Under the pieces are notes generated by a model that had not been told where the DNA came from, did no database searches, and was given only the letters and a program-made list of their open reading frames with translations. The translations under genes and the position numbers were made by a program. From CAJBVG01 sp943371425 (GTDB lineage: Bacteria > Bacteroidota > Bacteroidia > Sphingobacteriales > Sphingobacteriaceae), in contig CALRUR010000007.1 in assembly GCA_943371425.1 (NCBI GenBank), forward strand, positions 62,001-126,000: a stretch of 64,000 bases of DNA, in the 5' to 3' direction. This document shows, one piece after another, positions 26,193-35,590 of the stretch (within the stretch, counting starts at the first letter, position 1; each line of letters opens with the position of its first letter).

Positions 26193-26891
26193 ATGATAAA
26201 ATTCTTAAATAAGTTTTGCTTACTAATACTATTATTTGCCTCACTTTCATCATGTAATAAAAAGGACTATTCTATTAGAGTCGATGGACATATATATAAT
26301 AATTGCAATTTAGTACCTGTAGAAAATGTAGAGATAAGATTGTATAATTCGGCCCAGGATGGCTTTGCAGAGAAAATAGCAAAAACAGATTCAAACGGCT
26401 ATTTCAATATTGAATTAAAAGGAGAAGGGAATGCCGAACTTAAAATATACATTCAAGATGTATATAGTGGCCCCATTAGTAGTTGTAGTGTGAATGTAAT
26501 TAAATCGGATACAACATACTTAGAATTAATTAAACTTGATTTGAATGACAGAGATACATTATATGCTTCAGTTATTCCTGTTGATTTTTACAACTCTATG
26601 TTTTTTGTACCCCCTATATTTAAAATTCCATTTTCAGAATTTAAATCAAATAAAGCATTATTAAAAATAGATAGAAGGAAGCTGTTAAACTATTCAAATA
26701 ATACTTATTTAGCATTAAATAAACTATGGGTTAGCAATAATTTTGATGCTCATATAGTTTGGGGAGTTGGGAATGATGATTTTCAAATGAATAAAGAAAA
26801 ACTAATTAAAAATACATTTGGGTCTAACGACAGAATCAAATTACTAAGCTTAAAGGGTTGTGATGGTTTAAATGAAATAATATTATATTAA
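26193..26891 (+). CDS. Lipoprotein with carboxypeptidase-regulatory-like domain
   Basis: The 232-residue protein starts with a lipoprotein signal (LLFASLSSCNKKDYS). The next ~90 residues (VDGHIYNNCNLVPVENVEIRLY ... KTDSNGYFNIELKG) look like a carboxypeptidase-regulatory or SusD-associated beta-sandwich domain of the kind common in Bacteroidota envelope proteins. The C-terminal half is unfamiliar. It follows the M1 peptidase gene by 9 bp and may share its transcript. A strong terminator comes after it. Confidence 0.7.
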   Translation: MIKFLNKFCLLILLFASLSSCNKKDYSIRVDGHIYNNCNLVPVENVEIRLYNSAQDGFAEKIAKTDSNGYFNIELKGEGNAELKIYIQDVYSGPISSCSVNVIKSDTTYLELIKLDLNDRDTLYASVIPVDFYNSMFFVPPIFKIPFSEFKSNKALLKIDRRKLLNYSNNTYLALNKLWVSNNFDAHIVWGVGNDDFQMNKEKLIKNTFGSNDRIKLLSLKGCDGLNEIILY

Positions 26892-26933
26892 AATGAAATA
26901 ATGTTTTCTAGTACGAAGCAATAATTATGAAAT

Positions 26934-26977
26934 AAAAAAAGAGGGCTTGAAATTAAATTCCAAGCCCTCTTTTTTTA
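26934..26977. terminator. Strong bidirectional rho-independent terminator
   Basis: GAGGGCTTG (26941-26949) and CAAGCCCTC (26961-26969) form a stem flanked by six A residues on the left and seven T residues on the right, so it works for both the plus-strand lipoprotein gene and the minus-strand gene ending at 26990. Confidence 0.9.
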
Positions 26978-26989
26978 TTGTGATATTTA

Positions 26990-29536
26990 CTATTCGATAA
27001 TTAATTTTTGAGTTTCTGATGCATCACCTAAATCTGCTTTAATAAAATAAGCACCTTTTGGCAATGAGCTTAAATCAATTTCTTTTTTAATGTTCTGACT
27101 GTTATCGTCATAATTTTTAGACCAAACTATTCTACCTAACTGATCTATTACTTGAACTTTTAAGTTTGCATTAGATACCCCTGTAATGCTTAAGTTTATT
27201 AAGCCTTTACTTGGGTTCGGAGTTACAGAGAATGCAGTAATTTTTGTATTTGCATTTACACCTACGGCATTAGTTACTTCAATTGTTTTACTTGCCGATG
27301 CAGAACATCCTTCTGGGCTTATAAATGTATAAGTAATGGTATGTATACCTAAACCTGCTACAGATGGAGTAAATACTCCGTTGCTAACACCCGGGCCAGA
27401 ATACGTACCGCCTGCAGGTGTACCACTTGTTAATTGTAGTGGTGTTGCATTTGGGTTAATGGCATTAAAGTCTGCTAATGTTACTACTGGTGCTGCGTTA
27501 AAAGTAATTTGTACAGAGTCGCTTCTTCTGCTACATAAACCATTTGGCGCAGTAATGTCGCAATAGTAAGTTCCAGATTGAGTTACTTGTATTGCTCTAG
27601 TAGTTGCACCTGTGCTCCAAGAATAAACACCAGATGATTGTGATGCTGTTAAGGTAATTGTATTTCCTTCGCATGGCAATACATTGTTTTTGTTGATGGC
27701 TCTAACTGGGTTAGCTAATGTAACAATATAACCATCTTTCGTTTGAGATTTACCATCTACTAACAAGGTTACTCTAAATTTACCAGCTGTAGAATAAGTA
27801 ACCGTAGGGTTTGCATCTGTTGAACTTGCTGGTGTACCACCTTGGAAAGACCAAAGTATACTAGCACCTGGAGTACTGTTTGTAAACGTTACCGTTTCAC
27901 CAGGGCAAACATAATTATTATCTACCGTAAAATCTGCAACCGCAGCATCAGGGTCTACTTCTGCCCACCAAGTTGCCCATGTATTAATAGTTCCACCTGC
28001 ATATTCTTGTATGGTCCAAAATGTTGAATCGTTTGTAGGATCCACTACTGTATTTGAGTAATCGCCCCAACGGTTTCTTCCTGCTCCAAAATCTTTGAAA
28101 TATGTATTCTCTCCGAATTTGTATGTGTACTCATCTCTGAATGTATTTATTGGATCGTTCGCTCTTCTTAATGAATAACCTGCCGAAGCATATTGAGAAT
28201 TTGAAAAACTTGAGTAACCAATTAACACATCATTTTTATTGTTCACTGCTATACTTGGGTAATTGTAATGACGGACACCTGTAGCATCATCAATAATATT
28301 ACGTTGTATAATATTTCCTAAGGTATCTAACTCCCACCATTGTATAGAGCTTCTATTTGCTCCACTTTGTGGTAAAAATATTGCATGAGTTGCCCAAATT
28401 CTACCATTTCTTACAACCACTTGACGCATTCTGTGGTCGCCTGCATTAATTAAATTTGCAGAACCTAATTGAGGGTTAAAATTACCGTTTGTACCCGCAC
28501 CTGTAGCCCAGGTATTGTTAGATTGAATGGCAATCGGAGCAGACATTGATGGGTTTGTAGCCGAACCAGTAATTGTTCTCATGGTTAAGGTACCTTTTCC
28601 TCCACTGTTACCACTTGCAGAACGTATTAAAAACATTCTGTCTGTAGAATTATCATAGTGTATAGATGGGCATGCAACTGCAGTAGCTTCATTTGTAACT
28701 TCAAATTTGGTAAATACTCCTGTTCCATTATTGTACACATCTGCTTTGTCCCAAACATATATTTGGTGAGATGTACCCGAATTTCCTGGCATAGGGAATA
28801 AGTTCATTTGAACTACAATCCACTTATCATTATAGCCAATACTTGGAAAATCTACCCATCTAACATTTGTTGGGTCTACATCTACTTTGTACATGTTCCA
28901 GCCTTGTGTAGGGTCTGATGTTTTTGATACCGCTAATAAAGTACAAGAATTATTAGATTGTGGCTCTGCAGATGAAACAATAATCCATCTGTTCGCAACA
29001 TGATCGTATAAAGCTTTAGGATCATAAGTACTAGTTAAGCCTCCAATTGGCGACCAAAAAGAATTTAATGAAACTGTGCTAATGTTAACGCCTGATTTAT
29101 TTTGAATTCTTACTTGAGTGTTTAAGGTAACAATGGTATGGTTAGGGCCCACTGTACCATTTACATCTGGTGGAATAGATGTGCTGTTATCATTTAATCC
29201 GTTAAAATTTTTAACAGGTGCAATTGAGGTTATTGCCGAACTTGTTCTGTTTAACGAACTGTATGCCGGGAATGGATCTGTTTTTACAATGCCACTTAAA
29301 TCTGCATCCATTTCTGGTATAACATTCGCCTTTTTATTCCCAATAAATTGTATTGGTTTCCTAGCAGGTTTGTTATACGATTCTACTAATGCAATCTGCA
29401 TAAAGTTTACTTCTTTTTTTACATCTGCAACACCATGTTGCTTCGTAACACTTGCATCCTGCGCATTAGCAGTAAACATTGCTAATCCAGCAATGCTTAA
29501 TAATGCAGTTTTTTTAATATGTAGAGTTATATTCAT
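26990..29536 (-). CDS. Secreted PKD-domain protein with T9SS type A sorting domain (paralog A)
   Basis: The 848-residue exported protein has a signal peptide (ending FTANAQ). A ~430-residue N-terminal beta-propeller-like region includes NFNGLNDNSTSIPPDVNG and repeated motifs such as DPTQGWNMYKVDVD. It is followed by a PKD domain (~residues 535-620, FTVDNNYVCPGETVTFTN ... GKFRVTLLVDG), an Ig-like Cys-containing region, and a type A T9SS sorting domain (VTPNPSKGLINLSI ... GAYFIKADLGDASETQKLIIE). It is probably a cell-surface protein that binds or acts on a polymer; no catalytic motif is evident. It is a tandem paralog of the next gene, with an almost identical last ~240 residues. Confidence 0.88.
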   Translation of the reverse strand: MNITLHIKKTALLSIAGLAMFTANAQDASVTKQHGVADVKKEVNFMQIALVESYNKPARKPIQFIGNKKANVIPEMDADLSGIVKTDPFPAYSSLNRTSSAITSIAPVKNFNGLNDNSTSIPPDVNGTVGPNHTIVTLNTQVRIQNKSGVNISTVSLNSFWSPIGGLTSTYDPKALYDHVANRWIIVSSAEPQSNNSCTLLAVSKTSDPTQGWNMYKVDVDPTNVRWVDFPSIGYNDKWIVVQMNLFPMPGNSGTSHQIYVWDKADVYNNGTGVFTKFEVTNEATAVACPSIHYDNSTDRMFLIRSASGNSGGKGTLTMRTITGSATNPSMSAPIAIQSNNTWATGAGTNGNFNPQLGSANLINAGDHRMRQVVVRNGRIWATHAIFLPQSGANRSSIQWWELDTLGNIIQRNIIDDATGVRHYNYPSIAVNNKNDVLIGYSSFSNSQYASAGYSLRRANDPINTFRDEYTYKFGENTYFKDFGAGRNRWGDYSNTVVDPTNDSTFWTIQEYAGGTINTWATWWAEVDPDAAVADFTVDNNYVCPGETVTFTNSTPGASILWSFQGGTPASSTDANPTVTYSTAGKFRVTLLVDGKSQTKDGYIVTLANPVRAINKNNVLPCEGNTITLTASQSSGVYSWSTGATTRAIQVTQSGTYYCDITAPNGLCSRRSDSVQITFNAAPVVTLADFNAINPNATPLQLTSGTPAGGTYSGPGVSNGVFTPSVAGLGIHTITYTFISPEGCSASASKTIEVTNAVGVNANTKITAFSVTPNPSKGLINLSITGVSNANLKVQVIDQLGRIVWSKNYDDNSQNIKKEIDLSSLPKGAYFIKADLGDASETQKLIIE

Positions 29537-29622
29537 GATAAATAATTTTTCAATAAAAGTTAAATTTACGCAAAATGAAGCAATATTTCATACAACACAT
29601 TAAATTCTAAATTGTTGAACAC

Positions 29623-29662
29623 AAAAAAAGGGCCAAGAAAATAATTCTTAGCCCTTTTTTTT
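29623..29662 (-). terminator. Rho-independent terminator of paralog B
   Basis: Stem GGGC-c-AAGAA / TTCTT-a-GCCC (29630-29639 with 29645-29654) has one mismatch and a 5-nt loop, flanked by A7 (29623-29629) and T8 (29655-29662). It sits just downstream of the gene ending at 29677 and resembles the terminator at 26934-26977. Confidence 0.88.
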
Positions 29663-29676
29663 AAAATGTTATTTAA

Positions 29677-32226
29677 TTATTCGATAATTAATTTCTGAGT
29701 TTCTGATGCATCACCTAAATCTGCTTTAATAAAATAAGCACCTTTTGGCAAAGAACCTAAATCTATTTCTTTTTTAATGTTCTGACTGTTATCGTCGTAG
29801 TTTTTAGACCAAACAACTCTACCTAATTGATCTATTACTTGAACTTTTAAGTTTGCATTAGATATCCCTGTAATACTTAAGTTTACTAAGCCTTTACTTG
29901 GGTTAGGTGTTACAGAGAATGCAGTAATTTTGGTGTTTGCATTTACACCCACTGCATTGGTTACTTCAATTGTTTTACTTGCCGATGCAGAACAGCCTTC
30001 TGGGCTTACAAATGTGTAAGTAATGGTATGTATACCTAAACCTGCAACAGATGGAGTAAATACTCCGTTGCTAACACCCGGACCAGAATACGTTCCTCCT
30101 GCAGGAGTACCATTAGTTAATTGTAATGGAGTTGCATTTGGGTTAATGGCATTAAAATCTGCTAATGTTACTACTGGCGCTGCGTTAAAGGTAATTTGTA
30201 CAGAGTCGCTTCTTCTGCTACATAAACCATTTGGCGCTGTAATGTCGCAATAGTATGTACCCGATTGAGTTACTTGTATTGCTCTAGTAGTTGCACCTGT
30301 GCTCCAAGAATAAATTCCAGATGCTTGTGAGGCTGTTAAGGTTATTGTATTTCCTTCGCATGGCAATACATTGTTTTTATTGATGGCTCTAACTGGGTTT
30401 GTAAGTACAATAATGTACCCGTCTTTTAGCTGTGTTTTACCATCAACTACTAAGGTAACTCTATATTTACCAGAAGCTGCGTAAGTAACTGTAGGGTTAG
30501 CATCTGTAGAACTTGCCGGTGTACCACCTGCAAATGTCCATTGTATATTACTTCCAGCAAAACTAGCTTTATTGGTAAACGCTACACTTTCTCCAGGGCA
30601 AACATAATTATTGTCTACACTAAAATCAACAATGTCTGTGTATGGATTTACATGTGCCCACCAAGTTGCCCAAGTGTTAATAGTTCCACCTGCATACTCT
30701 TGTATGGTCCAAAATGTAGAATCGTTTGTTGGGTCTATAACTGTATTGGTATAATCGCCCCAACGGTTACGAGATCCACCAAAGTCTTTAAAATAAGTAT
30801 TCTCACCATATTTAAATACATACTCATCTCTAAAAGTATTTATTGGGTCGGTACTTTTTCTGAAAGAATAAGCACCCGAAGCATATTGTGTAGGAGCAAA
30901 ACTTGCATAACCTAACAATACATCGTTCTTATTATTTACCGCAATACTAGGGAACGAATAAAATCTTTGTCCAGTTGGGTCTTCAATAATATTTCTTTGC
31001 TGTACATTTCCTAACGTATCAAACTGCCACCATTGTACACCACTTCTGGTTGCACCACTCAATGGCAAAAATACCGAATGAACGGCCCAAACTTTACCAT
31101 CTCTTACCACTACGTGGCGCATACGATGATCGTTAGTTGCAATTAAACTAGTAACACCTAATTGAGGGGCAAAGTTAGTGTTGTTTGCTCCAGAACTAGC
31201 CCATGTATTATTAGTTTGAATGGTTGTAGGCCCAGATAATACTGGTGCTGTAGCCGTTCCGCTAATTGTTCTCATGGTTAATGTTCCTTTACCAGAACTG
31301 TTACCACTAGCTACTCGCATTAAGAACATTTTACTTGTTGAATTATCATAATGTATTGATGGGCAAACAATAGCTGTAGACTCATTTGTGATTTCAAATT
31401 TTGTAAACACACCTGCTCCATTATTGTAAACATCTGCTTTATCCCACACATAAATTTGATGTGAAGTAGCTGTTGAACCTGGCATAGAAAACAAATTCAT
31501 TTGAACAGTAATCCATCTATCATTAAATCCGATACTTGGATAATCTACCCATTTTGTGTTGGCAGCATCAACATCAATTTTATATAAGTTCCAGCCTTGT
31601 GTAGGGTCTGATGTTTTAGATACCGCTAATAAAGTACTTGAGTTATTTGATTGTGGTTCTGCAGATGAACAAAATAACCAACGATTTGAAAAATGATCAT
31701 ACAATACTTTAGGGTCATAGGTAGAAGTAATACCTCCTAATGGAGCCCAAAATGAATTTAAGGTAACAGTACTAAGTGTATTTCCGCTACGATCTTGTAT
31801 ACGTACTTGTGTGTTTAAGGTAACCATAATGTGGTTCGGACCAACCGCTCCATTTACATCTGGTGGAATTGAGGTACTGTTATCATTTAAGCCATTAAAA
31901 TTGTTAATTGGTCCCGGAGAAGCAATACCCGAACTTGTTCTGTTCGCTTCCGTGTATTTTCCAAAAGGGTCCATTTTAACATTGCTTAGGTCTGCATCCA
32001 TTTCCGGAATTTCCCTCGCTTTTTTATTTCCAATAAATTGAATCGGCTTTGGTGCCGGTTTGTTATAGGCTTCAACTAATGCAATTTGCATGAAGTTTAC
32101 TTCCTTTTTTGTATCAGCAATCCCTTGCTGACTTGTAACACCTGCTTCTTGTGCATCTGCTTGTGTAAAAATTGCGATTGCAGACGAAAGTAGAAGTGTT
32201 CTTTTTAAGAGTAAATTTAGATCCAT
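29677..32226 (-). CDS. Secreted PKD-domain protein with T9SS type A sorting domain (paralog B)
   Basis: I start at the ATG at 32226, where the signal peptide (MDLNLLLKRTLLLSSAIAIF...DAQ) begins. Architecture and length (849 residues) match paralog A: the propeller-like region with NFNGLNDNSTSIPPDVNG, a PKD domain (FSVDNNYVCPGESVAFTN), a Cys-containing Ig-like region and a type A sorting domain. The N-terminal two thirds differ from paralog A at many positions, while the last ~240 residues differ at only about eight, which points to gene conversion. Export by T9SS is expected; the function is unknown. Confidence 0.88.
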   Translation of the reverse strand: MDLNLLLKRTLLLSSAIAIFTQADAQEAGVTSQQGIADTKKEVNFMQIALVEAYNKPAPKPIQFIGNKKAREIPEMDADLSNVKMDPFGKYTEANRTSSGIASPGPINNFNGLNDNSTSIPPDVNGAVGPNHIMVTLNTQVRIQDRSGNTLSTVTLNSFWAPLGGITSTYDPKVLYDHFSNRWLFCSSAEPQSNNSSTLLAVSKTSDPTQGWNLYKIDVDAANTKWVDYPSIGFNDRWITVQMNLFSMPGSTATSHQIYVWDKADVYNNGAGVFTKFEITNESTAIVCPSIHYDNSTSKMFLMRVASGNSSGKGTLTMRTISGTATAPVLSGPTTIQTNNTWASSGANNTNFAPQLGVTSLIATNDHRMRHVVVRDGKVWAVHSVFLPLSGATRSGVQWWQFDTLGNVQQRNIIEDPTGQRFYSFPSIAVNNKNDVLLGYASFAPTQYASGAYSFRKSTDPINTFRDEYVFKYGENTYFKDFGGSRNRWGDYTNTVIDPTNDSTFWTIQEYAGGTINTWATWWAHVNPYTDIVDFSVDNNYVCPGESVAFTNKASFAGSNIQWTFAGGTPASSTDANPTVTYAASGKYRVTLVVDGKTQLKDGYIIVLTNPVRAINKNNVLPCEGNTITLTASQASGIYSWSTGATTRAIQVTQSGTYYCDITAPNGLCSRRSDSVQITFNAAPVVTLADFNAINPNATPLQLTNGTPAGGTYSGPGVSNGVFTPSVAGLGIHTITYTFVSPEGCSASASKTIEVTNAVGVNANTKITAFSVTPNPSKGLVNLSITGISNANLKVQVIDQLGRVVWSKNYDDNSQNIKKEIDLGSLPKGAYFIKADLGDASETQKLIIE

Positions 32227-32299
32227 AAATAAATAGTTTTCAATAGAATAATAAAAATACAAAAAATCTTGATTATTGAATCCACTTATAAGATTTTAT

Positions 32300-32307
32300 T
32301 ACCTTTG
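32300..32307 (+). promoter_or_regulatory. -7 promoter box just before the DUF4403 start
   Basis: TACCTTTG, a perfect consensus, with TTG at 32276-32278 (21-bp spacer). It ends 3 bp before the ATG at 32311, so the transcript would begin at or inside the start codon. Confidence 0.5.
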
Positions 32308-32310
32308 AAC

Positions 32311-33762
32311 ATGAAGAAAACCCATTATACAGCTCATTTTTGTCTGTTTTTTGTCATTTTTTTGTTTGCCCTGCCTGCTTGCAAGGTAAAAACTGCCGAG
32401 GCCCCTGTACCTACTAAGGTTGTAGCCCCACAAGTAAACAGACCCTTATCAACCATTAACATACCCATAAGTTTATCTATACAAGATTTAGAAAATGCTA
32501 TTAATAAACAATTTAATGGTTTGCTTTATAACGACGATTCTTATGAAAATAACGACAACGATAATTTAATTGTAAAGGTTAAAAAAATTGATGCTTTTAA
32601 ACTTTCTGCCGCTGGCGATAAAATTAAAATTATTGCCCCTTTAGAAGTATATGTAAACGGGCGATTAAAAAAAGATTTCTTCAGTTTGTTCGATCAAGAT
32701 TTTGGAATAGATAAAAATAAGGAAGCGACTTTTAAGCTGAACGTAGTAATTAATACTAAAATTAATGTGAACCAAGATTGGGACATCATCACTAAATCTG
32801 AAGCCGGTTTTCAATGGAGAGAGCAGCCTTATTTAGAACTCGGACCAATAAAAATTCCGATAGGCAGTATTATTGAAACAGTAGTAAACAATCAGATTAC
32901 AGACATCAACAAAAAATTAGATTTAGAAATAACTAAAAACATTAAAATAAAACCCATAGCTACACAACTATGGAACCAGCTGCAAGCACCCATTGTAGTA
33001 AGCGAACGTTACCAAACGTATTTGAAAATTTTACCAGAATTTATTTCAATGTCGAACGTTACCAGCGATGGTAAAAAAATTGATGTTAACTTAGGATTTA
33101 GATCAGACATTACTTTGTTAGCTGGTACAAAACCAGAACCTGTAGAATTAAAACCACTACCAAAATTACAACAGCAAACACGCATAGACAGTACCTTTAA
33201 TTTGTACTTTGCTGCCACTATGAATTTTGCCTATGCTACTCAACTTGCGAAAGAACAGTTTGTTGGTAAAACGTTGAAATTCGATAACGAAACGCAAGTG
33301 GTAACCATTAACGATTTAAATTTTTTTAACAACGGAAATAAGTTGGGGATGATGATTAACCTCGATGGATATTTTAGAAATGGTTTTTTTAAGAAAAAAT
33401 TCAAAGGAACAGTGTATGCCCTAGGAACCCCTGTTTATAATGATAGTACGCAAATTTTGAGTATTAAAGATTTTGATTTCGACATAAAATCTAAAGACGC
33501 TTTAGTTGGAACTGCGGAGTGGTTGTTAAAAGGAAGTTTCAGAAAAACTATTCAAGCTAAATTGCAATACTCTATGAAAGAAGAAATAGAGAAGGCTGTA
33601 AAAACTGCCGACGATGCCTTGAAAAATGCTAAAATTCCGAACATCAAATTAAATGGAAAAGTAGAAAAAATTGCGCCTTATGGCATTTCGCTATCCGAAC
33701 AAGGTGTGCAGGTGATTATACAATCTACCGGTGATTTAAAAGTATTTGTAAATAAATTTTAA
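32311..33762 (+). CDS. DUF4403 lipoprotein
   Basis: I choose the ATG at 32311 because the lipoprotein signal (MKKTHYTAHF...FALPACKVKT) begins there. The mature protein matches the DUF4403 pattern (STINIPISLSIQDLENAINKQFNG, KIKIIAPLEVYVNG, NLGFRSDITLLAGTKPEP), with long beta-rich tubular-lipid-binding-like repeats. DUF4403 proteins are Bacteroidota/Proteobacteria envelope proteins of unknown job, possibly lipid-handling. A DinB gene follows after 9 bp and a nucleoside transporter after that. Confidence 0.8.
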   Translation: MKKTHYTAHFCLFFVIFLFALPACKVKTAEAPVPTKVVAPQVNRPLSTINIPISLSIQDLENAINKQFNGLLYNDDSYENNDNDNLIVKVKKIDAFKLSAAGDKIKIIAPLEVYVNGRLKKDFFSLFDQDFGIDKNKEATFKLNVVINTKINVNQDWDIITKSEAGFQWREQPYLELGPIKIPIGSIIETVVNNQITDINKKLDLEITKNIKIKPIATQLWNQLQAPIVVSERYQTYLKILPEFISMSNVTSDGKKIDVNLGFRSDITLLAGTKPEPVELKPLPKLQQQTRIDSTFNLYFAATMNFAYATQLAKEQFVGKTLKFDNETQVVTINDLNFFNNGNKLGMMINLDGYFRNGFFKKKFKGTVYALGTPVYNDSTQILSIKDFDFDIKSKDALVGTAEWLLKGSFRKTIQAKLQYSMKEEIEKAVKTADDALKNAKIPNIKLNGKVEKIAPYGISLSEQGVQVIIQSTGDLKVFVNKF

Positions 33763-33771
33763 TGTTAAAAT

Positions 33772-34281
33772 ATGGACAAACCAGCAGATAATGAATTTGC
33801 ACCATTTTATAATACCTATGTAAAGTTGGTTGAGGGTGATGTAATTGTATTCTTAGAAAAACAATTACAACGCTTTAATGATATTTGTAAAAATATTCCA
33901 GAGGGAAATACTTTGTATAAATACGAAGAAGGTAAATGGAGTATTAAAGAAGTAATAGGACATTGTATAGATACCGAACGTGTTATGTCTTACAGATTAC
34001 TTCGCATTTCTAGGGCAGATAAAACCGAGCTTGCTGGTTTCGATGAAAACGAATACATCCAACAATCTACTTACGATAAAAGGCAATGGGATGGCATAAT
34101 TGAAGAATATAATTCACTAAGAACTGCAAATATGTTGCTTATAAAGTCACTTACAGATGAGCAACTCAGCAAAACTGGCACTGCTAATAAGCTACCCATC
34201 AGTGCTAAAGCCTTGGTATACATAATTGCAGGGCACTTAGAACATCATTTAGGAATACTCATTAGGAGGTATTTAAAATAA
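33772..34281 (+). CDS. DinB-family protein
   Basis: The 169-residue protein has the DinB/YfiT-like four-helix fold pattern, with metal-binding histidines in IKEVIGHCIDTERVMSYRLL and in IAGHLEHHLGILIRRYL. The W-S-I-K-E-V-I-G-H motif is typical. DinB-like proteins are metal-dependent thiol transferases or hydrolases of mostly unknown substrate. This is one of three proteins of the superfamily in the window, with 11071-11595 and 41737-42195. It begins 9 bp after the DUF4403 gene. Confidence 0.83.
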   Translation: MDKPADNEFAPFYNTYVKLVEGDVIVFLEKQLQRFNDICKNIPEGNTLYKYEEGKWSIKEVIGHCIDTERVMSYRLLRISRADKTELAGFDENEYIQQSTYDKRQWDGIIEEYNSLRTANMLLIKSLTDEQLSKTGTANKLPISAKALVYIIAGHLEHHLGILIRRYLK

Positions 34282-34306
34282 TCTTATTTTTAGAAAAAAT
34301 TAAACT

Positions 34307-35590
34307 ATGGATCGTTACTTTGGAGTATTTGGGATTATATTGATTTTAGGCTTATCGTTTTTACTATCGAATAATAAAAAAGCAATTAATTACCGTTTAG
34401 TATTTACTGGTTTATTTATACAAGCATTGTTAGCGGTATTTATATTAAAAATTCCATTGGGTCAAACCATCTTTTCGCATATTGGTCACTTCATTACTAA
34501 AATACTCGACTTCTCTAATAAAGGTGCCGACTTTGTATTCGGACCATTGGTAAATTCGAATTTGCTTTCTCCATTATTTGGCCCTGGCAATTCATTTATC
34601 TTTTTCTTTAAAATTATCCCTACCATAATTTTCGTATCTGTATTGGTAAGCATAGCCTACCACATTGGTTTAATGCAACGTATAGTAGCTGTTTTTGCTC
34701 GCGCGGTACATTGGTTAATGGGGGTTAGTGGTTCAGAAGCTTTATCAAACGTAGGCAGTGCATTTGTGGGCCAAGTAGAAGCTCAAATAATGATAAAGCC
34801 ATACATCAGCGGAATGACAATGTCTGAGTTACTTGCCAGCATGGCGGGGAGCATGGCTTGTATAGCCGGCGGTGTAATGGCGGTGTACATTTCTATGGGT
34901 GTGCCTGCAGAGTATTTAATAGCCGCCAGTATAATGGCAGCGCCAGGTGCTTTAGTTATTTCTAAAATTGTGTATCCAGAAACAGAAGCTTCCGAAACAA
35001 AAGGAAATGTAAAGCTCGAAATTAAAAAAGCACATGAAAATTTAATGGATGCCATCTCTCATGGTGCGAGCGATGGGATGAGAATTTCGTTAAACGTAAT
35101 TGCCATGTTGTTAGGTTTTATTGCTTTAATAGCAATGGTGGATGCCGGCTTAGGATGGTTGGGTAGCTATTTATATTCGCATACTAGTTTAGATTTAAGT
35201 TATGTAGGCATTTCTTTAAAAGAATTAAGTTTGAAAGAAATACTTGGATCTATTTTCTCCATATTCGCTTATGCAATGGGTGTGCCTGCACAAGATACTC
35301 ATGCAGTTGGTTCTTTAATGGGAACCAAACTGGTAATAAATGAATTTGTGGCCTACTCAGATTTATCTCCAATGATAGCTGCAAAAGCATTACAACATAA
35401 ATCTATTGTGATTGTAAGTTTTGCCCTGTGCGGCTTTGCAAACTTTAGTTCTATTGCCATACAAGTGGGTGGCATTGGAGAGTTAGCTCCCAACAGACGT
35501 GCAGACTTAGCTAAGCTTGGTTTTAAAGCATTAATCTGCGGAACATTTGCCTCTTATTTATCTGCAACTATCGCGGGTTTATTATTATAA
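34307..35590 (+). CDS. Concentrative nucleoside transporter (NupC/CNT family)
   Basis: The 427-residue inner-membrane protein has ~9-10 hydrophobic segments and the CNT hallmarks: a nucleoside-binding region VGSAFVGQVEAQIMIKPYI, the gate region ASMAGSMACIAGGVMAVYI, and the later ALCGFANFSSIAIQVGGIG. It would import nucleosides driven by Na+ or H+. Its 3' end overlaps the convergent REC-kinase gene by 6 bp. The upstream DinB gene is 25 bp away and may share a transcript. Confidence 0.93.
   Translation: MDRYFGVFGIILILGLSFLLSNNKKAINYRLVFTGLFIQALLAVFILKIPLGQTIFSHIGHFITKILDFSNKGADFVFGPLVNSNLLSPLFGPGNSFIFFFKIIPTIIFVSVLVSIAYHIGLMQRIVAVFARAVHWLMGVSGSEALSNVGSAFVGQVEAQIMIKPYISGMTMSELLASMAGSMACIAGGVMAVYISMGVPAEYLIAASIMAAPGALVISKIVYPETEASETKGNVKLEIKKAHENLMDAISHGASDGMRISLNVIAMLLGFIALIAMVDAGLGWLGSYLYSHTSLDLSYVGISLKELSLKEILGSIFSIFAYAMGVPAQDTHAVGSLMGTKLVINEFVAYSDLSPMIAAKALQHKSIVIVSFALCGFANFSSIAIQVGGIGELAPNRRADLAKLGFKALICGTFASYLSATIAGLLL

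Noticed and set aside
27336..30253. Near-identical 76-codon open frames at 27336-27566 and 30023-30253
   Set aside because: Both are antisense to the conserved 3' part of the paralogous T9SS cargo genes; their similarity only reflects the similarity of those genes.
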